Assembly (NCBI RefSeq): GCF_022288725.1
Contig: NZ_JAKNTA010000002.1
Span: forward strand, 306,518 to 370,517
Reading direction: 5' to 3'
Source: Kitasatospora sp. A2-31
Lineage (GTDB): Bacteria > Actinomycetota > Actinomycetes > Streptomycetales > Streptomycetaceae
Length of the DNA stretch: 64,000 nt
The notes under the pieces were generated by a model. The model saw nothing but the letters and a program-made list of their open reading frames with translations. It did no database searches and was not told the origin of the DNA. The position numbers were made by a program, and so were the translations under genes. The stretch's first letter is position 1; each line of letters begins with the position of its first letter. Positions 24,683-32,538 of this stretch are shown piece by piece.

Positions 24683-25118
24683 GGATTCTCCGTAACAGTC
24701 ACGGTGCAGGGGCCGGCCAATGACATGACAGCGCCCGCTGTCGGGCGCAAAGGCGCGATTTCCTGAATGGGACGTCCGGGCTCGGGGGATGCTACCCACC
24801 GGTAAGGCCTTACAGGTTAAGGCCAAACTGCGTGTACATGTCAAGCAGTCGCCCTACGCGCAACGTCCGACAGGCCGACGTCCTCCGGTTCGCACCGCAG
24901 CCACCTGCGCCGTTCCCCGGAAGCGTCGACGTCGGGGTGCGTCGAGCCGCCGGGGGTTGCGGTCCGCGCCGGTGGCGGCGCCGGCGGCGTTCGACGACCG
25001 CCGCCGCGGCATGCCCGCACTCGTACGGACCCGACCGAGCCCCACTAGGATGAGGCACCGTCGCGAGTGGTCCATCCGCGCACGAAGCGTGCGCACGGCG
25101 TGAGGGAAGAGGTGTGTC
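24683..25118. promoter_or_regulatory. Divergent promoter region between PKS operon and XRE gene, with palindrome
   Basis: 436 bases without a gene. The perfect 10-base palindrome TAAGGCCTTA (24803-24812) is followed by a related half-site GGTTAAGGCC (24815-24824). On the minus strand a TTAACC-like -35 and a TAGCAT-like -10 flank it, so a repressor bound here would block the PKS promoter. The divergent XRE-family protein is an obvious but untested candidate. Confidence 0.5.
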
Positions 25119-25538
25119 GTGCCCGAAGCGGAATCCGGTGCGTCCACGCTCGCAGCGAAGCTGGACCGGTTGTTCGACGTGGTCCGCCGTCCCGACCGGG
25201 AACAGTACAGTCACGAGGAGGTCGCCCGGGCCTGCCGCGAGGCGACCGGGGAGAGCTTCTCCGCCACCTACCTCTGGCAGCTCCGGACCGGCCGTCGGGA
25301 CAACCCGACGAAGCGTCACCTGGAGGCGCTGGCACAGTTCTTCCAGGTGCCGCCCGTGTACTTCTTCGACGACCGGCAGAGCGCCAGGATCGCCGAGGAA
25401 CTGGCACTGCTCGGAGCGCTGCGCAACGCCGGGGTACGGGACGTGGCCCTGCGTGCGGTGACCCTCTCGCCCGAAGGCCTCGGCACGATCAGCGACATGA
25501 TCGAGGCCATCGCCCGCCGCGAGGCCGGCGGCAGGTAG
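25119..25538 (+). CDS. XRE-family DNA-binding regulator
   Basis: 139 residues. The helix-turn-helix runs about 30-70 (YSHEEVARACREATGESFS then ATYLWQLRTGRRDNPTKRHL), followed by LAQFFQVPPVYFF, the standard end of Streptomyces XRE domains. The C-terminal half is a short helical region. GTG start at 25119 with GAGGGAAGAGG upstream. It heads a three-gene set with an ImmA/IrrE-like peptidase and a multi-span membrane protein, and is divergent from the PKS operon, which it may control. XRE/ImmA-type pairs elsewhere act as repressor plus anti-repressor protease. Confidence 0.88.
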   Translation: MPEAESGASTLAAKLDRLFDVVRRPDREQYSHEEVARACREATGESFSATYLWQLRTGRRDNPTKRHLEALAQFFQVPPVYFFDDRQSARIAEELALLGALRNAGVRDVALRAVTLSPEGLGTISDMIEAIARREAGGR

Positions 25539-25620
25539 CGGCCTTCGCGGTGCAGCGGATTCCCTCGGCGTTTCCGCGTCCGTAGGATCGCCTCCCGATC
25601 GAACGCCAGGGGGGCGAAGC

Positions 25621-26169
25621 GTGGGGTATTCGGGTGGGGTTGAGCACGGGCTCTGGCAGCGGTGCAGAGGGGTCGCGGAGTCGATTCCGCTTCCCGAGCC
25701 GTTCGGCATACCGGCGCTGGCCGAGGCGCTCGCCCTGCGGCGCGGCCGCCCCATCGAACTGATGCCGCTCTCCGGTCCGGAGTCCTCCCTGTGCGGGGTG
25801 CTGGTCACCACCGACCGCGCCGACTACATCGGCTACCCCGTCGCCACCACGGCCCTGCACCAGCAGCACATCGTCCTGCACGAGATCGGGCACCTGCTCT
25901 GCGGGCACACCGGCGGCTCCGGGCCGAGCCGCCCGCTGTCACCCGCCCTGACCACCCGTCTGCCGGAGGAGCTGGTGCGCAGGGTGCTCGGCCGGTCCGG
26001 GTACACGGAGCGACAGGAGCAGGAGGCCGAGCTCGTCGCCTCGCTCGCCCTGCACCGCGCCCTGCACCGTCCCCGCTTCCGGGCGGTCGGCCAATTCGCG
26101 GACCAGGTGGGACGGTTGCGGTACGTGTTCGGGCTGCCGTCGCGGCGCGACGCAGCGCGCCGTGGGTGA
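25621..26169 (+). CDS. ImmA/IrrE-like metallopeptidase domain protein
   Basis: 182 residues. The zinc motif VLHEIGHLLCGH (HExxH) is near residue 85, with a downstream acidic stretch (RQEQEAELVASLAL) that should give the third ligand, as in ImmA/IrrE enzymes. These proteases cleave or inactivate partner XRE repressors under stress. GTG start at 25621 follows a GGGGGG box. Its end overlaps the next gene by 8 bases. Acting on the adjacent XRE protein is a reasonable inference. Confidence 0.85.
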   Translation: MGYSGGVEHGLWQRCRGVAESIPLPEPFGIPALAEALALRRGRPIELMPLSGPESSLCGVLVTTDRADYIGYPVATTALHQQHIVLHEIGHLLCGHTGGSGPSRPLSPALTTRLPEELVRRVLGRSGYTERQEQEAELVASLALHRALHRPRFRAVGQFADQVGRLRYVFGLPSRRDAARRG

Positions 26170-27391
26170 CGGGATCGCCGGCGTCGCCGGGTACCTCGCC
26201 GGTGCCGTCGCGCTGCTCGGCACGCTCTTCAAGGTCCTGACGGACCGCGGCCGCCGGTCCGACCCGGCGCTCCACTACGGGTACGCCTGCGGGGCGCTCA
26301 TCGGGGCGGGGATGGCGGCGAGCGCCCCGGCCACGGCGCCGGCGCTGGCCGCCGTACTGCCAGACCCCTGCCATCTCACGCTGGTCGCAGACCAGTTGAA
26401 GGTGGCCGCCTCCGGGGCACTGGCCATGATGGCCTACTCCACCCGGCCGACCGCCACGGCGCGACGCGCCGTGCGTCGGCAGGCCGCCCTCACGGCCGCC
26501 ACCGTGGGGCTGGGCATCGCCGCCTTCGTCGCCGCCTCGCCCGTCCGGGAGGGGGTCGTCGTCACCGTCGGCGGGGCGGGCCGGCCGGTGCTGGCCGCGT
26601 ACGTCGTGCTCTTCGCCGTCCACACCGCGTGGTGTCTGGGGGTCTTCGGGTTCCTGATCGGGCGCTGCGCGCGGTGCCTGCCGGCCGGGGCCCTCCGGCT
26701 GGGTCTGCGCCTGATGGCGCTCAGCGCGCTGGTGGGCCTGCTGTGGACGGCGGACAACCTGCACGACCTGGCCGACATCCTCACCACCGGCCGGGAGAAC
26801 GGTGCGGAGAGCAGGATGTCCGCGGTGGCGGGCGCCGTCTGCCTCGCGCTGGGCTTCGCCGGAGCGACCGCATCGGCCTGGGCCGACTGGGCCGGACGCG
26901 TGCGTGCGTGGCGCGACCACCGCCGGCTCGGTCCGCTCTGGTCGGCGATGCGGGCGGCGCTGCCGGAGATCGAACTGGTCTCGTCGGAGCGGCTGTTCGG
27001 TGGTCTGCCGGGTCGGCGGCGGGGCGACGTGCGGTTCGCGCTGTACCGGCGGATCATCGAGATCCGGGACGGCCAGCTCGCCCTCCGCCCCCATCTGCAC
27101 CCGGCGGTGCCACGCTGGGTGGGGGAGGCCGTCGGCCCCGCCGGGACGGAGGAGCTCGCCGCCGTGGTGGAGGCGGCGGCCATCGCCGCCGGGCTCGAGG
27201 CGGCCCGGGCCGGGCACCGCTTTCCGGTCGGTCCGGGCGAAGGATGCGTGCCGCACCCGGTGCCGGCGGACATTCACGAGGAGGCGGCGTGGCTCGTCAA
27301 GGTGGCTGCCGCGTACACCGGTTCGCCCGCCGTGGCCCACGTCCGCAGCCGGGTACGAGGTGAGCTGGGCCGCGCCGCGGCGCAGCGCTGA
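26162..27391 (+). CDS. MAB_1171c-like multi-span membrane protein
   Basis: 409 residues. The N-terminal about 240 residues hold roughly seven hydrophobic segments; the remainder is cytoplasmic, with WRDHRRLGPLWSAMRAALP and later RRIIEIRDGQLALRP, a pattern of the actinobacterial MAB_1171c/DUF6545 family often found after an XRE regulator and an ImmA/IrrE-type protein. Biochemical function is not established; the transporter label used for the family is unproven. GTG start overlaps the upstream stop. The trio probably senses a membrane or extracellular signal and relays it to the regulator. Confidence 0.75.
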   Translation: MGDGIAGVAGYLAGAVALLGTLFKVLTDRGRRSDPALHYGYACGALIGAGMAASAPATAPALAAVLPDPCHLTLVADQLKVAASGALAMMAYSTRPTATARRAVRRQAALTAATVGLGIAAFVAASPVREGVVVTVGGAGRPVLAAYVVLFAVHTAWCLGVFGFLIGRCARCLPAGALRLGLRLMALSALVGLLWTADNLHDLADILTTGRENGAESRMSAVAGAVCLALGFAGATASAWADWAGRVRAWRDHRRLGPLWSAMRAALPEIELVSSERLFGGLPGRRRGDVRFALYRRIIEIRDGQLALRPHLHPAVPRWVGEAVGPAGTEELAAVVEAAAIAAGLEAARAGHRFPVGPGEGCVPHPVPADIHEEAAWLVKVAAAYTGSPAVAHVRSRVRGELGRAAAQR

Positions 27392-27480
27392 CGCCGTGGA
27401 TACCGCCCCGCCGCCCGGCGTCCAGGGCCGGGTGGCGGGGCGGTGCCGATGGGCCGGCCGGTGGGGACCGGACGGGGCGG

Positions 27481-27645
27481 CGGCGGGCCCGACCAGGGGT
27501 GGGCCAGGTCCGGGGGTGGGCCCGATCAGGCGTGGGCCAGGTCCGGGGGTGGGCCCGATCAGGCGTGGGCCAGGTCCGGGGGTGGGCCCGATCAGGCGTG
27601 GGCCAGGTCCGGGGGTGGGCCCGATCAGGCGTGGGCCAGGTCCGG
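27481..27645. repeat. 33-base tandem repeat carrying copies of a gene 3' end and stop codon
   Basis: Units with GGGCC cores at 27501, 27534, 27567, 27600 and 27633 repeat exactly every 33 bases, with a degenerate first unit near 27487. On the minus strand each unit reads the last codons of the TPR gene (PDLAHA) and its TGA, so the coding end has been multiplied downstream. Each unit can form a short GGCCC/GGGCC hairpin. The array fills the space between two convergent genes and might act as a repeated terminator. Confidence 0.9.
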
Positions 27646-29850
27646 CATCAGCTCGTACACCTGCTCGGCCGACCCCGGATCGGCCTTCAGACAGGCGAGC
27701 AGCTCCTCCTTGGCGGTGTCCGCCCGGTCCAGCCCGATCAGGCAACGGGCCCGCTGCAGACGGGCGTCCACGTCCTCGGTCGAGCCGGGCATCTCGTCGA
27801 GCAGCCGGAGCGCCTCACCGTAGCGCCCGGCGTCGTGGTGGACCACGGCCAGGTTGAACCGCATGCCGGGATCGCCCGAGAGCTCGACCGCGTGGGCCAG
27901 ATCGGTGCTCGCGCCGTCCAGGTCGCCCTGCCGGTAACGGAGTTCACCGCGCATGGCCCATGCCTGGGGGTACTCGGGATCGGCGGCGAGGGCGGCCTCC
28001 CAGGCTTCCGCCGCCGCGGCCGTGTCGCCGTCGGCCGCCAATAACTGACCCTTGAGACAGAGGAGCTGCGGGCTGTCCGGAGTGGCCGCGAGGCCGGCCC
28101 GGACCTCGCTCCAGGCAAGCCGGTGCTCCCCCGACTCGACGAGCAGGGCCGCCCGGTTGAGTCGGGCGTCGGCGAACTGCGGGTCGAGCTGGAGGACGTA
28201 GCCGAAGTCCGCCACCGCAGCCTCGGTGTCGCCGAGCTCGGCCAGGACGTCGGCCCGGTTGAAGTAGGCCTCGGGGAACGGCGGCGAGAGCCGGATGGCC
28301 CGGTCGTAGTCGGCCAGCGCCTGCTCCGGACGGCCCAGATCGCGCCAGAGCATGCCCCGGTCGAAGTAGTACTCGGCGTAGTTGGGGTCGCACTCGATCA
28401 CGGCGGTGTAGTCGGCCACGGCCTCGGTGTGGCGGCCGAGGCCCGCGTACACCTGGGCCCGGTTGTAGCGCAGCACGGACCGGTGCAGCGCGTGCTCGTG
28501 CGGCTCCAGGGTCTCGTCGAGCCGGGCGATGCAGGCGTCCAGCAGCGACAACGCCTCCTCCAGGCGGCCCTGGTGGACCTCGATGAGCGCGAGCCCGTTG
28601 CGGTTGAACACCACGCGGGCCTCCCGCTCCTTCGGCTCGGGATGCCACTTGGCGAAGGCGATCGCCTGGTTCACCCAGCTCCGGGCCAGCTGGTGGTCGC
28701 GCCGGTCGGCGTCGAAGTGCCGGGTGTGGAGCATCGCCGTGGCGTACGCGGCCTGCATGTGGACCTCGGGTGAGCTGCTGAGCGCCCGGGCCTCGTCGTA
28801 CAGCGGAAGTGCCAGCTCGGCGAGGCCGAGCGCGGCGTAGGAGGTGGTCATCTTGGTGGTGAAGGCCCACCAGTGGGTCGGGTTGCTCTCGTGGGTGACC
28901 AGCCGCCGGCCGCGCTGGCCGAGGTCGAGGACGGCGTGGTAGTAGCCGAGGTCCATGCAGTGGTCGAGCGCGTGACGCAGGGTGTCGGCCCCGGTGCCGG
29001 ACGGGTCGCTGCCGTGTTCCGCGTGCCAGGCGATGGCGCCGAGCCGGAGGGAGGATTCGCCGGTCGTCTCCAGCTCCGCGCGCCGCAGGTCGTGCAGCCG
29101 GGCGCGTTCGGCGGCGGGCAGAGCGAGGTACGCGGCGAGCTCGTGCGGGTCGTCGCCGACGCCGTCGCCGCCGATGTAGCGGCGGCCGAGCGCGGCGTCC
29201 GCCGGTGCCGGGGAGCTGCCCGCCGCCGGCCGGCCCCGGTCGGACCGGCTCCCGTGGTCCGGCGGCGCGACCACCTCGCACCAGGTGGCGAGGGCGGTCG
29301 GAAGGTCCTCGCCCCCGATGCCGGCCGGGCGCTCCGGCGGTTCGCTGCCGGTGGTGACGACCACGGTGAGCAGCGCGGGATCGACGCGGCGCAGCAGGAC
29401 GGCGAGGAACTCGGCGTCGGTGGGGTCGGCCCGGTGCGCGTCGTCGATGATCACTGAGTGCGGTCCGGGCCCGAGCGAGCCCAGGTACGTCTCCAGGAAC
29501 TCGACCAGGCCGTGGGCGATCCGCAGGGTGCGCAGCGCGGAGTAGAAGCGGGTGCGCTCCTTGGGCACCGCGAGGGATGTCAGGGTCTCGCGGGTGGCGG
29601 GCACGAGGTCCCGCAGTTCCGGCGTGGTGGAGAGGATCTCGATGTCGTGGCCGGTGACCGCCTCGGGGCAGCGCGCGAGCGCGTCCGGGACGATCGCCCG
29701 CAGGATCGAGCCGACGGCGGTGTAGGGCCCGCGCAGCCGGCGGTCGGCGTTCACCGCGGCGAGCACGGGCGGCAGGTCGAGCCGCTCGCGGACGTCGACG
29801 CGGGCGGCGCGCCCGGCGGCGCGGACCCAGTGGTGGCGGTGTTCGGCCAT
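27625..29850 (-). CDS. TPR-repeat protein with degenerate ATPase-like N-terminus
   Basis: 741 residues. The first about 200 resemble the N-terminal part of a STAND-type regulator: RLRGPYTAVGSILR sits where domain entry is expected and SVIIDDAHRADPTDAEFL looks like a Walker B strand, but no P-loop (GxxxxGKT) was found, so nucleotide hydrolysis is doubtful. From about 330 on there are many tetratricopeptide repeats (for example YNRAQVYAGLGRHTEAVADY and YFDRGMLWRDLGRPEQALAD). No DNA-binding domain is seen. Codon 603 is TTA (28042-28044), rare in such genomes and read by the bldA tRNA in Streptomyces. Downstream of the M50 protease gene, separated by an 8-base repeat. Possible roles: peptide receptor, scaffold or leader-binding partner. 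Confidence 0.75.
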   Translation of the reverse strand: MAEHRHHWVRAAGRAARVDVRERLDLPPVLAAVNADRRLRGPYTAVGSILRAIVPDALARCPEAVTGHDIEILSTTPELRDLVPATRETLTSLAVPKERTRFYSALRTLRIAHGLVEFLETYLGSLGPGPHSVIIDDAHRADPTDAEFLAVLLRRVDPALLTVVVTTGSEPPERPAGIGGEDLPTALATWCEVVAPPDHGSRSDRGRPAAGSSPAPADAALGRRYIGGDGVGDDPHELAAYLALPAAERARLHDLRRAELETTGESSLRLGAIAWHAEHGSDPSGTGADTLRHALDHCMDLGYYHAVLDLGQRGRRLVTHESNPTHWWAFTTKMTTSYAALGLAELALPLYDEARALSSSPEVHMQAAYATAMLHTRHFDADRRDHQLARSWVNQAIAFAKWHPEPKEREARVVFNRNGLALIEVHQGRLEEALSLLDACIARLDETLEPHEHALHRSVLRYNRAQVYAGLGRHTEAVADYTAVIECDPNYAEYYFDRGMLWRDLGRPEQALADYDRAIRLSPPFPEAYFNRADVLAELGDTEAAVADFGYVLQLDPQFADARLNRAALLVESGEHRLAWSEVRAGLAATPDSPQLLCLKGQLLAADGDTAAAAEAWEAALAADPEYPQAWAMRGELRYRQGDLDGASTDLAHAVELSGDPGMRFNLAVVHHDAGRYGEALRLLDEMPGSTEDVDARLQRARCLIGLDRADTAKEELLACLKADPGSAEQVYELMPDLAHA

Positions 29851-29872
29851 GACACAGCTGCCTTTCGTACAG

Positions 29873-29946
29873 TGGCGCAGGGACGCAGGGACGCAGGGAC
29901 GCAGGGACGCAGGGACGCAGGAACGCAGGAACGCAGGAACGCATGG
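29873..29946. repeat. 8-base tandem repeat between protease and TPR genes
   Basis: About nine copies of GGACGCAG, changing to GAACGCAG in the last units, lie between the M50 gene stop (29981) and the TPR start (29850). Repeats of this kind can change copy number by slippage; here that would alter spacing in the 5' leader of the TPR gene. Confidence 0.9.
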
Positions 29947-29980
29947 GTGTTGGGGACGGGCGGGCTCGCGGGCGCGGGGC

Positions 29981-31186
29981 TCAGACCGACCGGGTGGAGC
30001 GCCGCTCGCGGGCGGCGAGGACGACGACGGCCGCGGTCTGCGCGAGACTGAGCACCATGAGGGCGAGCGAGTCGAGGCGGCCGGCCAGGGAGGCCTGGCC
30101 GGTCAGGCGCAGCCACATGTCGTGCAACATGCGGTACGCCGTCGGGACGACGACCCCGGCGAACATCGTGAGGGTGAACGCGTAGCCCACCACCATCAGC
30201 CAGGCGTACCAGCGCGCCACCCGCCGGTCCACCGGGTGGTGGGCGGAGAGGTCCAGCGGCGGCCTCCCGGTGATCCGCCGAACGGTGTTGCGCAGCACGT
30301 CGGTCGCGGCGGCATGGAGGTCCACGCAGCCCAGGACCGTACCGAGCAGGACGTAGACGTCGGTCCGCAGGTAGAAGAACCCCTGCCAGGCGAGGCGCAG
30401 CGCCGTGGCGTAGGCCATCGCCAGACAGAGCGACGCCGCCACTGCGTTGGCGTCGCGGGTCGCGTCGGCGACCAGGGTGAGCACGGCGATCACCAGGGCG
30501 TCGGCCAGCATGCCGGCCAGGATGGGCAGGTAGCGCTTCCGGCGCGGCACGCCGACCAGCCCGTCGAGGGAGGTCTCCAGCACCAGGTAGACGAGGCGGC
30601 GGCCGATGGAGAGACGCGAGCGCAGGCCGAGCCGACGGCCGGCCAGGGCGTGGAAGGCCTCGTGCAGGGCGAGCAGCGGCAGCTGACCGACGAACAGCAT
30701 CAGCACGACGAGGGTGTAGGACGAGCTGAAGAACAGGTTGTCGACGCGCGGTACCAGCTCCGGCACCCGGACCATCTCGGCCACGGCGAGGGCTACGACG
30801 AGGGCGTAGCCCACCAGCGCCGGTGGGCTGAACACCAGGCGGCCCAGACGCTGCCAGCGCACCGGCGCGGCCGGCTTGGGGGCTGCGTCGTCGCCGCCGG
30901 GGCGGACGAGGTCGAGATCGACGAGCGTCTCGACCAGGTCGGCGATGTCGACGCTCTCGCCGTGGGCGGTCCGGTGATGCTCGGCGGCCTCGCGGGGCGT
31001 GAGGCCGTCGGCCAGCATCCTGACCAATTCGGCGCCGTCGGAAGGGAAGACGGCGTAGGTGTCGGTCTCCGGGCTGCCGATGGTGACCTCGTCGGCCTCC
31101 GGCAGGTACACGAGTCGGCGGAGCGGTACCGGCCGGTCCAGATCGAGGCCGGGGACGGTGGAGCCGCTGTCCGTGGAGGAGTGCAC
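29981..31186 (-). CDS. Membrane M50-type metalloprotease with PqqD/RRE-like N-terminal domain
   Basis: 401 residues. Residues about 15-100 (LVYLPEADEVTIGSPETD, then LTPREAAEHH and VETLVDLDLV) look like a PqqD/RiPP-recognition-element winged helix, which binds leader peptides. The rest is a polytopic membrane protein with zinc motif LALHEAFHALAGR (HExxH) and a later LRTDVYVLL segment, similar to YydH-type peptide zinc metalloproteases in which an Asp supplies the third ligand. Start chosen as GTG 31186 after AGGAGGA; the open frame extends further but lacks a site. Directly downstream of the 31-residue peptide gene, its probable substrate. Confidence 0.82.
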   Translation of the reverse strand: MHSSTDSGSTVPGLDLDRPVPLRRLVYLPEADEVTIGSPETDTYAVFPSDGAELVRMLADGLTPREAAEHHRTAHGESVDIADLVETLVDLDLVRPGGDDAAPKPAAPVRWQRLGRLVFSPPALVGYALVVALAVAEMVRVPELVPRVDNLFFSSSYTLVVLMLFVGQLPLLALHEAFHALAGRRLGLRSRLSIGRRLVYLVLETSLDGLVGVPRRKRYLPILAGMLADALVIAVLTLVADATRDANAVAASLCLAMAYATALRLAWQGFFYLRTDVYVLLGTVLGCVDLHAAATDVLRNTVRRITGRPPLDLSAHHPVDRRVARWYAWLMVVGYAFTLTMFAGVVVPTAYRMLHDMWLRLTGQASLAGRLDSLALMVLSLAQTAAVVVLAARERRSTRSV

Positions 31187-31263
31187 GGGTCCTCCTGCGC
31201 GAGGTAGGCGGGGGCGGGGTGGAGCGGTGCGGGCCGGCGTGTGGCCGGCCCGCACCGCGTTCC

Positions 31264-31284
31264 CCCTCTGCCCCGGGGGAGGGG
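31264..31284 (-). terminator. Hairpin between peptide gene and protease gene
   Basis: CCCCTC (31264-31269) pairs with GAGGGG (31279-31284), starting 5 bases after the peptide stop. A partial terminator here would give more peptide than protease transcript, as in many precursor-peptide operons. Confidence 0.55.
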
Positions 31285-31288
31285 TCGG

Positions 31289-31384
31289 TCAGTTCTGCAC
31301 GGCGCAGGACCACGGCAGGTACAGCGCGCGGGCCGCGCTGGTCAGGCGGACCGGGCCGGCCTTGCGGACGACGATCTTCTTCAT
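31289..31384 (-). CDS. 31-residue putative precursor peptide
   Basis: Short gene with ATG at 31384 and a textbook ribosome-binding site (AAGGAGGT, 8 bases before ATG). The product begins MKKIVVRKAG, is basic over its first 20 residues and ends in a hydrophobic segment LYLPWSCAVQN with a single Cys and Trp. There is no typical signal peptide. It is the first gene of a minus-strand set with an RRE-like M50 protease and a TPR protein, and a hairpin follows at once. This is the layout of a leader/core precursor or a pheromone precursor. No lanthionine, YcaO, radical-SAM or macrocyclase enzyme is nearby, so the modification, if any, is unknown. Confidence 0.72.
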   Translation of the reverse strand: MKKIVVRKAGPVRLTSAARALYLPWSCAVQN

Positions 31385-31426
31385 CGCACACACCTCCTTC
31401 GGTGACTGGTCTTCAACAGCGCCATC

Positions 31427-31467
31427 AGCTGGTGTGAATGGACAGCTGACATCAATTCACGCCAGCT
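31427..31467. promoter_or_regulatory. Long inverted repeat upstream of the peptide gene
   Basis: Arms 31427-31439 (AGCTGGTGTGAAT) and 31455-31467 match in 12 of 13 positions around a 15-base loop, 43-83 bases upstream of the peptide start. As RNA the one mismatch becomes G-U. It is either an operator in the promoter or a leader hairpin. Confidence 0.6.
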
Positions 31468-31622
31468 TCGGCGATGAGCCAAGGGTGATGAGGATGTGGT
31501 GATCGTGTCAATGGATCGGAATTCCCCAACCCATGCTGAACCTTGGTGCCCGTTCGGAACGTCCAGGTCGACGGCGGTGGGGAGGCCGTGGCGGCCCCGG
31601 GGCAACTAATAAACTGAAAGAA

Positions 31623-31650
31623 TTGGCTTTGCGGGTGCTATCCATATGAG
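31623..31650 (+). promoter_or_regulatory. Possible promoter for the DUF3105 gene
   Basis: TTGGCT (31623-31628), 16-base spacer, TATGAG (31645-31650), in an A+T-rich stretch about 140 bases before the gene. The region 31468-31622 shows no gene. Confidence 0.35.
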
Positions 31651-31790
31651 CTGATCACATAGGACGCGGAGAGTGGGAATGTCGGGTCGCGGCCCCGGCG
31701 GCCGGCAGGCGCCCCGGGCGGCCCACGCGCTCGACGGCGATACTGGAGCTGAACGCCGTGCGCCCGCGCGGCGGCGAGAGGGGCCCGGCC

Positions 31791-32423
31791 ATGGCTGCTG
31801 CTCCCAGGAAACGGTCCGACGACCGGCGTGCCAGAACCGAGGCGATGCACCGGGAGGACCAGCGGCGCAAGCGCCGCCGGAAGATCGTGTACTCGGCGGT
31901 GGCCGGTCTCATCGTGGCCGGCGTGCTCGCGGGCGGCATCTGGGCCGTCACCACCGCCGACGACGGCGCGCCCACGAGCAAGGCCCCGATCGCGGGCGTG
32001 CAGACCTTCGGCAAGCTCGGGCGTACGCACGTGCAGACGCCGGTGGCCTACCCGCAGACCCCGCCCGTCGGCGGCGACCACAGTCCGGTCTGGCTCGACT
32101 GCAACGGAGCCGTCTACACCCGGCCCGTCCCCGACGAGAACGCCGTCCACTCCCTGGAGCACGGCGCGGTCTGGATCACCTACAACGACCAGGCGTCCCC
32201 GGCCGACGTCGCCGCACTCGCGGCCAAGGTCCAGGGCAAGCCGTACACCTTCATGAGCCCCTACCCGGCGGAGCAGGGGAAGATCACCCTCACCGCCTGG
32301 GGCAACCAGCTGGTGGTGGACAGCCCGACCGACCCCCGCGTGGACGCCTTCCTCGCCCAGTACGTGCAGGGGCCGCAGACGCCGGAGCCCGGCGCTCCGT
32401 GCACGGACGGGCTCATGCCGTAG
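31791..32423 (+). CDS. DUF3105 membrane-anchored protein
   Basis: 210 residues. A basic N-terminus (REDQRRKRRRKIVY) precedes one transmembrane segment (AVAGLIVAGVLAGGIWAVTT, about 35-55), placing the rest outside. The outer domain has GGDHSPVWLDCNG, ENAVHSLEHGAVWITY and TAWGNQLVVD, typical of DUF3105, an uncharacterised actinobacterial family. The conserved His/Cys residues could bind a metal, unproven. ATG at 31791 preferred over GTG 31758 because GAGAGGGG sits at good spacing. Divergent from the peptide locus. Confidence 0.88.
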   Translation: MAAAPRKRSDDRRARTEAMHREDQRRKRRRKIVYSAVAGLIVAGVLAGGIWAVTTADDGAPTSKAPIAGVQTFGKLGRTHVQTPVAYPQTPPVGGDHSPVWLDCNGAVYTRPVPDENAVHSLEHGAVWITYNDQASPADVAALAAKVQGKPYTFMSPYPAEQGKITLTAWGNQLVVDSPTDPRVDAFLAQYVQGPQTPEPGAPCTDGLMP

Positions 32424-32538
32424 CGCCCGGGGACTGCGGCGCGTCGGCCGGGGGCGCCGCCGCCCCGTGCCGGTCCGCGCCGGCCGTCGCGGGCGGGGCC
32501 GGGATGCGGCGGGCTCCGTCCGGGCGCAGGGTCGAGGT

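Noticed and set aside
17801-24766. Very long plus-strand open frame over the PKS
   Set aside because: Antisense artefact of high GC3 codons; the minus strand carries complete KS, AT, ACP and KR signatures.
27481-27645. CRISPR-like array
   Set aside because: The 33-base units are contiguous, with no unique spacers and no cas genes; they are copies of a coding 3' end.
29873-29944. Peptide start inside the 8-base repeat
   Set aside because: The open frame starting there has a repetitive low-complexity N-terminus and continues antisense-like in the wrong frame across the TPR gene.
31289-31384. Lanthipeptide or thiopeptide precursor
   Set aside because: Only one Cys and few Ser/Thr in the C-terminal part, and no LanB/M, YcaO or radical-SAM gene nearby.
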